Positions 7,086-15,960 are shown, numbered from the stretch's first letter. The stretch is 25,907 bases of DNA from an uncultured Alphaproteobacteria bacterium (GCA_902632575.1 CACPCY010000009.1:1-25907), one strand, 5' to 3'. Translations and numbers: made by a program. Notes: generated by a model not told the origin, from the sequence alone.

Positions 7086-8903
7086 ATGAAACAACTTTTA
7101 TTTTCAGTTAAAGAGGGATCGGTTAGCTACCATAAAAAAGAAATTCTAAAGGAACTTGATATAAAAATTCACCGAAAAGATTTTATTGCACTTGTAGGTA
7201 AGAATGGTGCAGGCAAATCAACTTTGATGAATGTCATATCCGGACAACATGATATTGATGCTGGTGAAAAATGGAAAATCGATAATTTTGCTATAAATTA
7301 TTTTAATCAAAATTTTATATTAAGTGATGATAATAACACGGTTGAGAAAGAAATTTTATCGGTCATCAACAATCAAGATAGTAATTATGAGATAGATATT
7401 TTTTGCAATAATTTAAGTATTGATAAAAATAGCTTGATAAAAAATTTATCTGGAGGACAAAAAAGAAGAGTAGGGCTTATAAAAACTTTAATAAAACCAT
7501 CAGATCTTTTGTTGCTTGATGAACCAACTAATCATTTAGATTTAGACACAATTGTTTGGTTAGAAAATTATTTAAAAAAACTGGATTGTGCTATTTTATG
7601 CGTAAGTCATGATCGTCAATTTCTTAAAAACTTTACAAATAAAATACTATGGATTGATCGATCCAAAATTAAAATAAATTACAAAGGATACAGTGATTTT
7701 GAAAACTGGTCTGAGGCACTATTATCACAAGAAGAAAGAGAACTTCAAAATAGAAAGCAATTTGTTAATTTAGAAGTAAATTGGGCTAATAAAGGAGTTA
7801 AAGCAAGAGTAAAAAGAAATACCCGAAGGTTAGAACAAGCAAAAGACTTAAAGGCAAATTTGGATAAAGACATCAGCGAATTTAAAAAAGCTACAAAAAA
7901 GATTGAAATCAATCAAATTTACGAAAATTCAAAGAATTTTAAACATGTTGCAGAATTTCATAATGCTGAATTTTATTATGGAGATACATACAAAAAATTA
8001 ATCTTAAAAAACTTTAATTTTAAAATTAGTAAAAAAGACAGAATAGGTCTTTTGGGAGGAAATGGCTCTGGAAAAACAACATTTTTAAAAATCCTTCTTA
8101 ATGAACTCAATTTAAAATCAGGTACTTTAAAATTAAGAAAAGAATTAGAATTTTCATATTTTGACCAATTAAGAAATGATTTAAAAGACAATCTACCAAT
8201 TAAAAAAATCTTAGTCCCCTCTGGCGGTGATTACTTAAAAACACAAGGTAAAGAGAGACATGTATGCAGTTATTTAAAAGACTTCCATTTTGATCCATCC
8301 AAAGCAAATGATCCTGTCGGGAGTTTATCTGGTGGAATGAAAAATCGATTACTTTTATCAAAGGTTTTATCAAATCCTAAAAGTGGTCTAATACTGGATG
8401 AACCAACCAATGACCTTGATATAGATACTTTAGATTTGGTAGAGTCTATACTTTCTAATTATAATGGAACTTTGATAGTTGTTTCACATAACAGAGATTT
8501 TTTAGACAAATTAGTGAATAAAATCTTATTTTTTAAAGGTAATGGAGATGTTTTGTTATTTAATGGAGGCTACCATGACTTCCTAAAAAATAAAGATCTC
8601 CTAGTAAATAACAGTAATAACTTATCTAAAACTGATAATGGATCCGAGAAAAATAATAATAATTTTAAAAATTCATATAAAAAAAAATTAACCTTTAAAT
8701 TGCAATATGAGCTAAAAAATTTGCCAAAACAAATAGACCTTATAAAAGAAGAAATTGATCATTTTGAAAAAATCATAGAGTCCCCAGATCTCTATAAAAA
8801 AGATTATGAGTTATTTATTAATTCAACCAAGAAATTAGGCTCTCTTCAATTAGAATTAGAAAATAAAGAGCAAAGATGGTTAGAACTTATGGAATTAAGT
8901 TAA
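7086..8903 (+). CDS. uup: ABC-F family ATPase, Uup-like
   Basis: Soluble tandem ATPase without membrane segments. ABC-F proteins act at the ribosome or on nucleic acid; Uup is linked to ribosome-associated functions and replication fork or Holliday-junction processing. First nucleotide-binding domain: Walker A GKNGAGKST at 38-46, signature LSGGQ at 121-125, Walker B LLLLDEPTNHLD. A linker rich in Lys/Arg (about 210-280) follows. Second domain: Walker A GGNGSGKTT at 324-332, LSGGM at 414-418, DEPTNDLD from 438. The end (about 535-605) is a charged coiled coil, the Uup C-terminal domain, after a short Asn/Ser-rich linker. This tail favours Uup over EttA. GGA lies 5-7 bases before ATG. Only 4 bases separate it from the downstream CCA-transferase-like gene. 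Confidence 0.9.
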   Translation: MKQLLFSVKEGSVSYHKKEILKELDIKIHRKDFIALVGKNGAGKSTLMNVISGQHDIDAGEKWKIDNFAINYFNQNFILSDDNNTVEKEILSVINNQDSNYEIDIFCNNLSIDKNSLIKNLSGGQKRRVGLIKTLIKPSDLLLLDEPTNHLDLDTIVWLENYLKKLDCAILCVSHDRQFLKNFTNKILWIDRSKIKINYKGYSDFENWSEALLSQEERELQNRKQFVNLEVNWANKGVKARVKRNTRRLEQAKDLKANLDKDISEFKKATKKIEINQIYENSKNFKHVAEFHNAEFYYGDTYKKLILKNFNFKISKKDRIGLLGGNGSGKTTFLKILLNELNLKSGTLKLRKELEFSYFDQLRNDLKDNLPIKKILVPSGGDYLKTQGKERHVCSYLKDFHFDPSKANDPVGSLSGGMKNRLLLSKVLSNPKSGLILDEPTNDLDIDTLDLVESILSNYNGTLIVVSHNRDFLDKLVNKILFFKGNGDVLLFNGGYHDFLKNKDLLVNNSNNLSKTDNGSEKNNNNFKNSYKKKLTFKLQYELKNLPKQIDLIKEEIDHFEKIIESPDLYKKDYELFINSTKKLGSLQLELENKEQRWLELMELS

Positions 8904-8907
8904 AAAG

Positions 8908-9633
8908 ATGAATTTAAGAAAAAATGTAGAGGAAATTTTTAAAATTTCTCATTTAGATGAAATTTGTAATATATTACCATTTAAAAAAAAGGACATTTAC
9001 CTGGTAGGAGGAGCTGCTAGGTCAATATTATCAGACAATTATGAAAATAAAGATATTGATTTAGTTATTCCAGAATTAGATGATCGAACGGTCGATAAAA
9101 TTTTAGATAAATATGATAGTGCAAAATATTATCAAGCTTATAAAAGTATATCAATTGAATTAAGTGAATATGAGTTTCAGATAAATTCATTTAGAAAAGA
9201 TGTAGCACCTTCAGGAAGACATTCAAAAATTGCTAATGCCTTGAGTATCAAAGAGGACTCTTTAAGGAGAGATTTTACATTCAATAGCGTATACATAAAT
9301 TTAATCGGGGAGGTTTTCGATTTTTATTCAGGTGTTGAGCATTTTAAAAATAATTACTTGAAATTTATTTTTGACCCAATTGTACAAATTCAAAAAGATT
9401 ATCTAAGAGCAATAAGATATATCAGGTTTCTATCATTATTTGAAAATACAAAAACCTTTCCAGCTGATTTGGAAGCTATAATGTTACTATCAAAAAACAT
9501 TACAGATTTTGTAAAAGAAAAAAAAATATCACAAGAGCTAAATAAGATCTACAAGATGCCATTTCCAAAAAATACCATTTCTTTTTTAAAAAAGAATAAT
9601 GAGCTGAGGCAATTTTTAGATTTTTTATCTTAA
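8908..9633 (+). CDS. cca: Short CCA tRNA nucleotidyltransferase-like protein (head domain plus neck)
   Basis: Class II nucleotidyltransferase that would repair or add the tRNA 3' CCA. The head domain is well kept: VGGAARSIL at 33-41, the metal-binding DID at 49-51, RRDFTFN at 120-126, and the neck motif DYLRAIRYIRF at 164-174 that reads the incoming base. The protein then ends at 241 residues, while alphaproteobacterial relatives are usually about 380-420, so the body and tail domains are essentially missing. No remnant is visible downstream, because the stop overlaps the convergent trmL gene by 4 bases. The motifs are not decayed, which argues for a functional minimal enzyme over a recent pseudogene, but function is unproven. 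The tRNA-Gln upstream encodes its own CCA, so repair would be the main demand. Confidence 0.8.
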   Translation: MNLRKNVEEIFKISHLDEICNILPFKKKDIYLVGGAARSILSDNYENKDIDLVIPELDDRTVDKILDKYDSAKYYQAYKSISIELSEYEFQINSFRKDVAPSGRHSKIANALSIKEDSLRRDFTFNSVYINLIGEVFDFYSGVEHFKNNYLKFIFDPIVQIQKDYLRAIRYIRFLSLFENTKTFPADLEAIMLLSKNITDFVKEKKISQELNKIYKMPFPKNTISFLKKNNELRQFLDFLS

Positions 9634-10085
9634 AAATCAGCTTTAATAGATGAAACTACAATTGCAACAGAGGTAGCAAGATTTAATGATCTTGTTTTGC
9701 TGTTTATCGGTATTGTTATTTTGTTATTGACAGTATTATGAATTGTTTCTGGCACACCTGCTGTTTCTTTTCCAAATAAAATAATATCATTATCTTCAAA
9801 CTTAAACTCGTAAAGGTTATTGTCGGTTTTAGTAGTGGCTAAGATTATTCTGTTGTTATTTTTTTTTGAATATAAATAAAAATTTTCCCAATTTTCGTGA
9901 TTTACAATTTCACAATGGTCTATGTAATCCATCACAGCGCCTTTAAATCTTTTATCTATCATGGAGAAAGGCAAAGGTTTGATTATGTGAAGGGGAAACT
10001 CTAAACAAGCAGCGGTTCTGATAATCACACCAAGATTTTGAGGCATATCGGGCTGATAGAGACAAATTGCAAATTTATGCGTCAT
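9630..10085 (-). CDS. trmL: tRNA (cytidine/uridine-34 2'-O)-methyltransferase TrmL
   Basis: SPOUT-class enzyme, 151 residues, that methylates the ribose of the wobble base in certain tRNA-Leu species. Visible are the N-terminal YQPDMPQNLGVIIRTAACL (Asn of the NxGxxxR motif), the segment PFSMIDKRFKGAVMDY, and the knotted C-terminal AdoMet site ILFGKETAGVPE and IPINSKTRSLNLATSVAIV. The length is that of stand-alone TrmL. The ATG at 10085 faces petA across 57 bases, an arrangement common in Alphaproteobacteria. Its 3' end overlaps the CCA-transferase gene tail to tail, leaving no room for a terminator. Confidence 0.92.
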   Translation of the reverse strand: MTHKFAICLYQPDMPQNLGVIIRTAACLEFPLHIIKPLPFSMIDKRFKGAVMDYIDHCEIVNHENWENFYLYSKKNNNRIILATTKTDNNLYEFKFEDNDIILFGKETAGVPETIHNTVNNKITIPINSKTRSLNLATSVAIVVSSIKADF

Positions 10086-10118
10086 GATGACTACTACTTA
10101 TGCTACATCTTACCAATA

Positions 10119-10134
10119 AAATCTACTTAGATTT
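10119..10134. promoter_or_regulatory. Inverted repeat just upstream of petA
   Basis: Perfect 7-base arms AAATCTA (10119-10125) and TAGATTT (10128-10134) around a 2-base spacer end 8 bases before the petA ATG, in the 57-base trmL-petA gap. The position would suit an operator or a short RNA hairpin covering the ribosome site. No Shine-Dalgarno is visible. Chance occurrence in AT-rich DNA cannot be excluded. Confidence 0.3.
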
Positions 10135-10142
10135 AAACCCAA

Positions 10143-10667
10143 ATGTCAGATAGTAAAAAACCAAGAAGAGATTTTATTAAATTATCAGCAATGACTCTAG
10201 GAGGGGTTGGCGCTGCTAGTTTACTTATTCCTTTTATATCAAGCATGAATCCAGGCAAAGATACTTTAGCCTTGGCATCAACTGAAATAGATTTATCTCC
10301 CTTGGAAGAGGGCCAGAGTTTGACAGTTATATGGAGAGGTAAACCTGTTTTTATAAAGCATCGAACAAAAAGTGAAATTGACAGTGCTAAAAATATTTCT
10401 TTAGAGGATTTACCAGATGCAGAGGAGGACTCTGCTAGAGTTCAAAAAGATAATTGGTTAGTTGTATTAGGTGTTTGTACTCATTTAGGTTGTGTACCTC
10501 TTGGACAAAAAGCTTCGGATACAAAAGGAGACTATGGCGGATGGTTTTGCCCTTGTCATGGTTCTCATTATGATACTTCTGGCAGGATAAGAAAAGGACC
10601 AGCTCCGACTAACTTACCTGTTCCCCCTTACGTTTTTTTAACAGATAACAGAATAAAGATAGGATAA
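10143..10667 (+). CDS. petA: Ubiquinol-cytochrome c reductase, Rieske iron-sulphur subunit
   Basis: High-potential 2Fe-2S subunit of the cytochrome bc1 complex; takes an electron from ubiquinol and passes it to cytochrome c1. The N-terminus carries a twin-arginine signal (R8-R9 in PRRDFIK) followed by a hydrophobic anchor at about 17-34 that stays in the membrane. Cluster ligands are C112, H114, C136 and H139 in CTHLGC and CPCHGSH, with C117 and C138 as the disulphide pair. The end has the usual Gly-Pro-Ala-Pro loop near residue 157. The length of 174 is normal. First gene of petABC, 4 bases before petB. A candidate operator repeat lies just upstream. Confidence 0.97.
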   Translation: MSDSKKPRRDFIKLSAMTLGGVGAASLLIPFISSMNPGKDTLALASTEIDLSPLEEGQSLTVIWRGKPVFIKHRTKSEIDSAKNISLEDLPDAEEDSARVQKDNWLVVLGVCTHLGCVPLGQKASDTKGDYGGWFCPCHGSHYDTSGRIRKGPAPTNLPVPPYVFLTDNRIKIG

Positions 10668-10671
10668 TTTA

Positions 10672-11916
10672 ATGAGTTCAAATGAATTACAAGGTTATAA
10701 AAAAACACTAAATTCACCATACACTGGTATAAAAGGTTGGATTGACTCTAGACTTCCTCTTATAAGAATGATGGAAGCAGAATATTTGAAGTTTCCTGTC
10801 CCCAAATCACTCAATTACTTTTGGTCGTTTGGTGGTATAGCCATGTTTTGCCTTATAGGACTAATTTTAACTGGAATTTTTTTAGGGTTTCACTATAAGC
10901 CCTCAGCCGATGATGCCTTTGACTCTGTTGAAAGGATCATGAGAGACGTTAGTTTTGGTTGGTTAATTAGATATTTGCATGCCAACTTAGTTTCCTTTTT
11001 CTTCATAGCTACTTTTATACACATATTTAGAGCTTTATATTTTGGATCATACAAGGCACCTAGAGAGTTAGTCTACATTTTCGGTTTGACCATGTTCATG
11101 CTGATGATGGCAACAGCATTTCTAGGATATACACTCCCATGGGGTCAGATGTCTTATTGGGGAGCAACAGTTATAACTAATCTTTTTTCAGCTATTCCTG
11201 TTGTAGGAGATGCTATACTCACATTACTTCTTGGTGACTTCACAGTTGGTGACTCAGCTGTTAATCGTTTTTATGTTCTTCATTGGCTATTAGCTTTCGC
11301 AATTGTCGGTTTAGTTGTCTTTCACGTAATAACGTTGCACATGACTGGTTCAAATAATCCGACTGGCACAGAGCCTCAAAGCTGGGATGAAACAGTGAGT
11401 TTTCATCCATACGTAACTATTAAAGATCTAAATGCTACGATATTTTTCTTTATCATTTTGGCATTTATTCTTTTTTATTATCCAAATATTTTAGGCCACT
11501 CCGATAATTACATTAAAGCTAACCCTATGGTAACTCCTGCACATATTGTGCCTGAGTGGTACTTTCTACCTTTCTATGCAATACTTAGAGCTATCCCAGA
11601 TAAACTAGGTGGTGTGATAGCTATGTTTAGTTCCATTCTAGCATTAGGCTTATTACCATGGCTTGACACATCTAAAGTTAGATCATGTTTATTTAGACCT
11701 ATTTGGAGATACTGTGTTCTCTTGTTTGCAGTAAACTTTTTGATTCTTATGTATGTTGGAGGTAAACCTGCTGAGGGTCTTTATGTACTTATCTCAAGGA
11801 TTGGAACTGCGTATTGGTTTTTGTTTATATTTGTTTTGGCCCCACTAGTAGGATTTTTAGAAACACCACGACAACCTCTAACTATTACAAATTATTTGCA
11901 AAGTAAAAAAGCCTAA
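10672..11916 (+). CDS. petB: Cytochrome b of the bc1 complex
   Basis: Integral membrane subunit, 414 residues, carrying both b haems and the Qo and Qi quinone sites. The haem ligand histidines are H103 and H117 in one helix and H204 and H218 in another, with the expected 14-residue spacing in each pair. The Qo-site motif PEWYFLPFYA starts at 294. About eight hydrophobic helices are evident. This is a full-length, unsplit cytochrome b, not fused to c1 as in some rhizobia. AGGA lies 7 bases before the ATG, the clearest ribosome site in the operon. The stop codon is followed by a single base before petC. Confidence 0.97.
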   Translation: MSSNELQGYKKTLNSPYTGIKGWIDSRLPLIRMMEAEYLKFPVPKSLNYFWSFGGIAMFCLIGLILTGIFLGFHYKPSADDAFDSVERIMRDVSFGWLIRYLHANLVSFFFIATFIHIFRALYFGSYKAPRELVYIFGLTMFMLMMATAFLGYTLPWGQMSYWGATVITNLFSAIPVVGDAILTLLLGDFTVGDSAVNRFYVLHWLLAFAIVGLVVFHVITLHMTGSNNPTGTEPQSWDETVSFHPYVTIKDLNATIFFFIILAFILFYYPNILGHSDNYIKANPMVTPAHIVPEWYFLPFYAILRAIPDKLGGVIAMFSSILALGLLPWLDTSKVRSCLFRPIWRYCVLLFAVNFLILMYVGGKPAEGLYVLISRIGTAYWFLFIFVLAPLVGFLETPRQPLTITNYLQSKKA

Positions 11917-11917
11917 T

Positions 11918-12670
11918 ATGAGAAAAGCTCTACTGGCCATTTTTTTAGTTTTTAGTTTCAATTTGTATAGTGCTGGAGCAAAAATTGATATTCCAAAATA
12001 TGATTGGTCTTGGAAAGGATTTTTCGGAACGTACGATCGTGCCTCAGCTCAAAGAGGTTTAAAAGTTTATAGAGAAGTTTGCGCGGGATGCCACTCCATG
12101 AATTATCTATCTTATAGAAATTTAGCGGATCTTGGTTTTAGTGAAGATCACATTAAAGCCATTGCAGCCGAACATTTAGTGTTAGATGGACCAAATGACG
12201 AAGGAGAAATGTTTGAAAGAGACGGAATTCCCTCTGATCAGTTTGTTAATCCATATTTAAATGAAAAGGCTGCTAGAGCAGCCAATAACGGTGCTTACCC
12301 ACCTGATTTGTCTTTAATCGTTAAAGCCAGACCTAAGGGTGCTGATTATATTAAAGCATTATTGCTTGGTTATGTTGATCCACCAGAAGATATAAAAGTT
12401 CCAAAAGGTCAACACTACAATAAATATATGGCAGGTAATTTAATTGCCATGACATCCCCATTATCAGATGGTCTTGTTGATTACGATGATGGAACTGAAA
12501 GTACAATGGATCAAATGACAACAGATGTTACAACTTTTTTAGCTTGGGCAGCTGAGCCTAGTTTAGAGGACCGAAAGAGAATGGGTTTAAAAGTAATACT
12601 ATTTTTATTGGTATTGTTCGTCTTTGCTTATATTTCTAAACAACAAATTTGGAGAGATATTAAACATTAA
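11918..12670 (+). CDS. petC: Cytochrome c1 of the bc1 complex
   Basis: Haem-bearing subunit that passes electrons from the Rieske centre to soluble or membrane cytochrome c. It starts with a cleavable Sec signal (to about A19-A21), has the haem-binding CAGCH at 55-59, and a Met ligand in the segment LIAMTSPLSDG near residue 176. A C-terminal membrane anchor (about 222-242) is followed by a basic cytoplasmic end. The length of 250 residues matches unfused alphaproteobacterial c1. Last gene of petABC; its end overlaps the convergent ychF by 11 bases, and no terminator hairpin is visible. Confidence 0.97.
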   Translation: MRKALLAIFLVFSFNLYSAGAKIDIPKYDWSWKGFFGTYDRASAQRGLKVYREVCAGCHSMNYLSYRNLADLGFSEDHIKAIAAEHLVLDGPNDEGEMFERDGIPSDQFVNPYLNEKAARAANNGAYPPDLSLIVKARPKGADYIKALLLGYVDPPEDIKVPKGQHYNKYMAGNLIAMTSPLSDGLVDYDDGTESTMDQMTTDVTTFLAWAAEPSLEDRKRMGLKVILFLLVLFVFAYISKQQIWRDIKH

Positions 12671-13745
12671 ATAAGAAGTGAATGATATCACCGTCTTTAA
12701 CTACATATTCTTTTCCCTCTAACCTTAACTTTCCCTTTTCTTTTGCACCACTTTCTCCTTTGAATTGAATATAATCTTCATATGAAATTGTTTCAGCTCT
12801 TATGAAACCTTTCTCCATATCACTATGAATTTCACCAGCGGCATTAGGTGCTGATGTACCTCTAATAATCGTCCACGCTCTTAGCTCTTTCTCACCAGCA
12901 GTAAAAAAATTTATATAATTTAAAAGTTCATAACCTTTTTTAATAACTCTTTTAAGACCTGTTTCTTTAAGGCCTATACTATCAAGAAACATTTTTTTTT
13001 CTTCATGATCGTTTATTTGTGAAATTTCAGACTCAATTTTAGCACTTACAATCAATGTCTCTGAGTTATTCAATTTAGAGTATTCTTCAATAGACTTAGT
13101 GAAAGTATTTCCGTTTACAGAAGAATTTTCATCAACATTGCAAACATACACAACAGGTTTAATAGATATAAGTTGAAAGATATGCAAATATTCAATCTCA
13201 TCTTTATTTAAGTTGTTCAAAATTCCTTTTTCTTTAGAAATAAGATCTATTGCTTTTTCAATTATCAATATCTTTTTTTTATCATCATCTGTTTTTTGAG
13301 TTTTTTTTTGTTTCTGATAATTTTTTTCCAAAATCTCTAGATCAGATAATGCCAATTCTGCATTAATAATTTTGATATCTTCGAGAGGATTAATTCTATT
13401 TTCAACGTGTTGTATATCATCATCCTCAAAACATCTTACAATATGAAATAACGCATTTACTGAGCGTATATGAGATAAAAAAGCATTACCCAGACCCTCT
13501 CCTTTAGAGGCTCCCTTTACTAGACCTGCAATATCAACTATTTCAAATGCTGCAGGAGTTATTTTTTGTGGATTGCATATTTCAGCGAGTTTTTGAATTC
13601 TATCATCTGGCACTCTTACTAAAGAACTATTTGGGTCAATTGTTGCAAAAGGATAATTGGCTGCTAATGCTTGCTCATTTTCGCATAAAGCATTAAATAA
13701 AGTCGACTTGCCAACATTTGGAAGACCTATAATTCCACACTTCAT
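12660..13745 (-). CDS. ychF: Redox-regulated ATPase YchF (Obg-family)
   Basis: Universally conserved P-loop NTPase of the Obg group that prefers ATP and associates with ribosomes. The P-loop GLPNVGKST is at 7-15, switch II region [14 protein letters not shown] starts at 71, and the NVDE motif replaces the GTP-specific NKxD, consistent with ATP preference. A Lys-rich coiled-coil insertion lies around 135-180. The C-terminal TGS domain is clear ([13 protein letters not shown], then [13 protein letters not shown] and [11 protein letters not shown]). Full family length of 361 residues. It begins immediately after the pth stop codon with no gap, a pairing seen across Proteobacteria, and ends inside petC on the other strand. 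Confidence 0.96.
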   Translation of the reverse strand: MKCGIIGLPNVGKSTLFNALCENEQALAANYPFATIDPNSSLVRVPDDRIQKLAEICNPQKITPAAFEIVDIAGLVKGASKGEGLGNAFLSHIRSVNALFHIVRCFEDDDIQHVENRINPLEDIKIINAELALSDLEILEKNYQKQKKTQKTDDDKKKILIIEKAIDLISKEKGILNNLNKDEIEYLHIFQLISIKPVVYVCNVDENSSVNGNTFTKSIEEYSKLNNSETLIVSAKIESEISQINDHEEKKMFLDSIGLKETGLKRVIKKGYELLNYINFFTAGEKELRAWTIIRGTSAPNAAGEIHSDMEKGFIRAETISYEDYIQFKGESGAKEKGKLRLEGKEYVVKDGDIIHFLFNV

Positions 13746-14294
13746 TTAGATGCCTAGATTAGATAAATGTTTTGACACAAATATCTGTGATAGGTTTAAG
13801 TATATAACTTCAAATAATAAAACGAGCTGTTTCTTCTCCTCTGTTTTAAAGTTACCCAGTACATGCTTTGTCACCTTATCTTTAACACCAGGATGGCCAA
13901 TTCCAATTCTGAGCTTCCAATAGTTATCTCCAATTTTATCACTGATACTTCTTAGCCCATTATGACCAGCGTTTCCTCCAGCAAATTTAATTTTTATCTC
14001 CCCTAAATCCAAATCTAGTTCGTCATATAGAACAAATATTTCATCTGACTTACTGAGTTTATTTGTTTTGAGGCTCAGTATACCGTCTCCAGATTCATTC
14101 ATGTAACTTTTAGATAAAGCGATTTGACATTTTTGGCCATCAAGAAGGAAAGAATTAGAGAGCTCATAGTTCTTAAACTTTTTTATTTTGAGTTTTAATT
14201 TATCGACTAGAAATTCTCCAAGTAATAGTCCAGCGTTATGCCTATTATTTTTATGTTTAACTGTTGGATTGCCTAGGCAATATAAAGTAAGCAT
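13746..14294 (-). CDS. pth: Peptidyl-tRNA hydrolase
   Basis: Releases tRNA from prematurely dropped peptidyl-tRNA. The N-terminal CLGNPTVKH matches the family GLGNPG start in relaxed form; RHNAG carries the catalytic His (about residue 20). YMNESG and YDELDLDLGEIK supply the substrate Asn and catalytic Asp region, and AGGNAGHNGLRSI the His/Asn loop. RIGIGHPG is also conserved. The length of 182 residues is normal. It lies 14 bases downstream of rplY and directly abuts ychF, the familiar rplY-pth-ychF order. The ATG at 14294 has no clear Shine-Dalgarno, and a weak 6-base hairpin covers it. Confidence 0.95.
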   Translation of the reverse strand: MLTLYCLGNPTVKHKNNRHNAGLLLGEFLVDKLKLKIKKFKNYELSNSFLLDGQKCQIALSKSYMNESGDGILSLKTNKLSKSDEIFVLYDELDLDLGEIKIKFAGGNAGHNGLRSISDKIGDNYWKLRIGIGHPGVKDKVTKHVLGNFKTEEKKQLVLLFEVIYLNLSQIFVSKHLSNLGI

Positions 14295-14308
14295 ATAGAC
14301 AGACTATA

Positions 14309-14962
14309 TTATTCGGCTGCTTTTTCTTCTTCTTTCTTATCTTCGGTTTTTTCTGCTGTTTCTTCAGTTGTCTCTTCGGTTTCTTCTGGTTCTGGTTCTT
14401 TTTCAACCTTTGGAGCCTGAACCGTAGCTAACATAAAATCTCTACCTTGAATAGTGGGCTTCATTCCCTCACTTAAAGTCACAGAACTTAATCTGATATC
14501 GTCACCAATTTCCTTACCCTCGAGAGAGATAACAAATTTTTCTGGTATATTATTAGCAAGACAAGACAACTCGATTTCTCTTCGAACAACGTTTAAGATA
14601 CCACCTTGTTTTAATCCAGGAGATAACTCTTGGTTGGTAAATTCAACAGGGACTGATATTACTATTCTTGTTTTTTCATCCACTCTTTGAAAATCTACAT
14701 GTATAGGGTTATGTTTAACTTTATGTCTTTGAATACTTTTGACAATTACTGCTTCTTTTTTTTCACCAAATTCGACTTCAAATATTTTTGAATAGAAGCC
14801 ACCCTCATCAAATCTTTTTTTAAGCTGAATAGTGTCGACTGCTACCATTACAGGGCCAGAGTTACCACCATAAATAATAGAGGGTATCAAACCTTCTTTT
14901 AAATATGGGTTAGTGTTTCCTTTTTTTCGCTCTTTAGCTGGAATATTTCCACTGATTTTCAT
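14309..14962 (-). CDS. rplY: 50S ribosomal protein L25/general stress protein Ctc
   Basis: Binds 5S rRNA in the large subunit. Residues 1-95 form the L25 RNA-binding domain (IPAKERKKG, PSIIYGG, HVDFQRVD). Residues 95-180 are the TL5/Ctc beta domain (PVEFTNQELSPGLKQGG, SSVTLSEGMKPTI). The last roughly 35 residues are a low-complexity Glu/Thr/Lys tail, a common but variable feature of alphaproteobacterial Ctc. Total 217 residues. It is read from prs with a 29-base gap and leads into pth, consistent with a translation-related sub-operon. Confidence 0.95.
   Translation of the reverse strand: MKISGNIPAKERKKGNTNPYLKEGLIPSIIYGGNSGPVMVAVDTIQLKKRFDEGGFYSKIFEVEFGEKKEAVIVKSIQRHKVKHNPIHVDFQRVDEKTRIVISVPVEFTNQELSPGLKQGGILNVVRREIELSCLANNIPEKFVISLEGKEIGDDIRLSSVTLSEGMKPTIQGRDFMLATVQAPKVEKEPEPEETEETTEETAEKTEDKKEEEKAAE
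14312..14410 (-). repeat. Low-complexity acidic tail coding region of rplY
   Basis: On the plus strand this stretch is an imperfect run of TTCTTC, TTCGG and TCTTCGG units, encoding Glu/Thr/Lys residues at the C-terminus of L25. Such tracts expand and contract by replication slippage. It is part of the gene, not a separate element. Confidence 0.6.
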
Positions 14963-14991
14963 AGGCTGAGTTTATACAACAAAATCCTAGA

Positions 14992-15918
14992 TTAATCAAA
15001 CAGAGAAGATATAGAAGTTTCGTTATTAATACGCTTAATAGCCTCACCAAAAAGTGGAGCTACAGATAAATACCTCATTGTTGAGGGAACTTCAAAAGAT
15101 GGTTTAATTGTATTCGTACAAACCATTTCCTCTAAAACTGAATTATTTATGTTGTCTAAAGCCTTTCCAGAGTAAACACCATGAGAACAATATCCATAAA
15201 CCTCTGTGGCACCGTTCTCTTTAAGAGCTTTAGCCGCATTACAAATTGTTCCTCCTGAGTCAACCAAATCGTCAACAATAATACATTTTTTTCCATCAAC
15301 CGAGCCTATGACATTCATAGCATTAGACACACCTGGGCCGTCTCTTCGTTTATCAATTATAGCCAAATCAGCGTCGAGTTTTTTTGCAAATGCTCTAGCT
15401 CTTAAAACACCTCCGACGTCTGGAGAGACAAATACAAGATTTTCATCTCTTTTATTTGATTTAATGTCACTCATGAACAAATTAGTTGCATAAAGGTTGT
15501 CTAAGGGGATGTCAAAAAAACCTTGAATTTGACCTGCGTGTAGATCCATTGTTAAAACTCTATTTGCACCAGCTGTAGTAATTAGATTGGCTACTAATTT
15601 TGCTGATATAGGAGTTCTTGGTCCAGTTTTTCTATCCTGTCTAGCATAACCAAAATATGGCAAAACAGCAGTAATTCTTTTTGCAGATCCACGTTTTAGA
15701 GCATCAATTGCTACTAATAATTCCATTAGATTGTCATTAGCAGGGAAAGAAGTTGTTTGAATTAAAAAAACATCTTCTCCTCTAACATTTTCACCAATTT
15801 CAACGAATATCTCTTTATCAGAGAACCTAGTCATAGTTGCTTCAGATAATTGAATTTTTAGATATTCTGAAATCTCTTTAGATAACTCAATGTTACTATT
15901 TCCAGAAATAATTTTCAT
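14992..15918 (-). CDS. prs: Ribose-phosphate pyrophosphokinase (PRPP synthase)
   Basis: Makes PRPP from ribose 5-phosphate and ATP, feeding nucleotide, His and Trp synthesis. Class I features: N-terminal [31 protein letters not shown], the ATP-binding [13 protein letters not shown] flexible loop region, the Mg-binding [13 protein letters not shown] (the usual HxxQxxGFF motif), and the PRPP loop [10 protein letters not shown]. The length of 308 residues is typical. It lies within the lgt-to-ychF operon, with gaps of 42 bases upstream and 29 downstream, the longest gaps in the run. The composition is less AT-driven than that of pgeF and midA, as expected for a highly conserved enzyme. Confidence 0.97.
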   Translation of the reverse strand: MKIISGNSNIELSKEISEYLKIQLSEATMTRFSDKEIFVEIGENVRGEDVFLIQTTSFPANDNLMELLVAIDALKRGSAKRITAVLPYFGYARQDRKTGPRTPISAKLVANLITTAGANRVLTMDLHAGQIQGFFDIPLDNLYATNLFMSDIKSNKRDENLVFVSPDVGGVLRARAFAKKLDADLAIIDKRRDGPGVSNAMNVIGSVDGKKCIIVDDLVDSGGTICNAAKALKENGATEVYGYCSHGVYSGKALDNINNSVLEEMVCTNTIKPSFEVPSTMRYLSVAPLFGEAIKRINNETSISSLFD

Positions 15919-15960
15919 TAGTTAGCTTGGTTATATAGTAAAATGTATATCCATACAAAG

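Noticed and set aside
7976..8191. 71-codon minus-strand open frame
   Set aside because: It lies wholly inside uup opposite the second ATP-binding domain; its sequence is the antisense of a conserved Walker region and resembles no known protein.
9634..9640. Remnant of the missing CCA-transferase body domain downstream of 9633
   Set aside because: The downstream DNA is fully used by the intact trmL gene on the other strand, and no plus-strand frame resembles the lost domains.
14293..14309. Hairpin ATATAG-5-CTATAT across the rplY stop and pth start as a translational switch
   Set aside because: The stem has six pairs, only one of them G-C, so it is unlikely to be stable. It is mentioned only because it covers the pth ATG.
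14454..14690. 78-codon plus-strand open frame
   Set aside because: It is antisense to the conserved L25 domains of rplY with no start signal or family likeness.
15206..15493. 95-codon plus-strand open frame
   Set aside because: It is antisense to the most conserved part of prs; the open frame follows from the codon pattern of the real gene.
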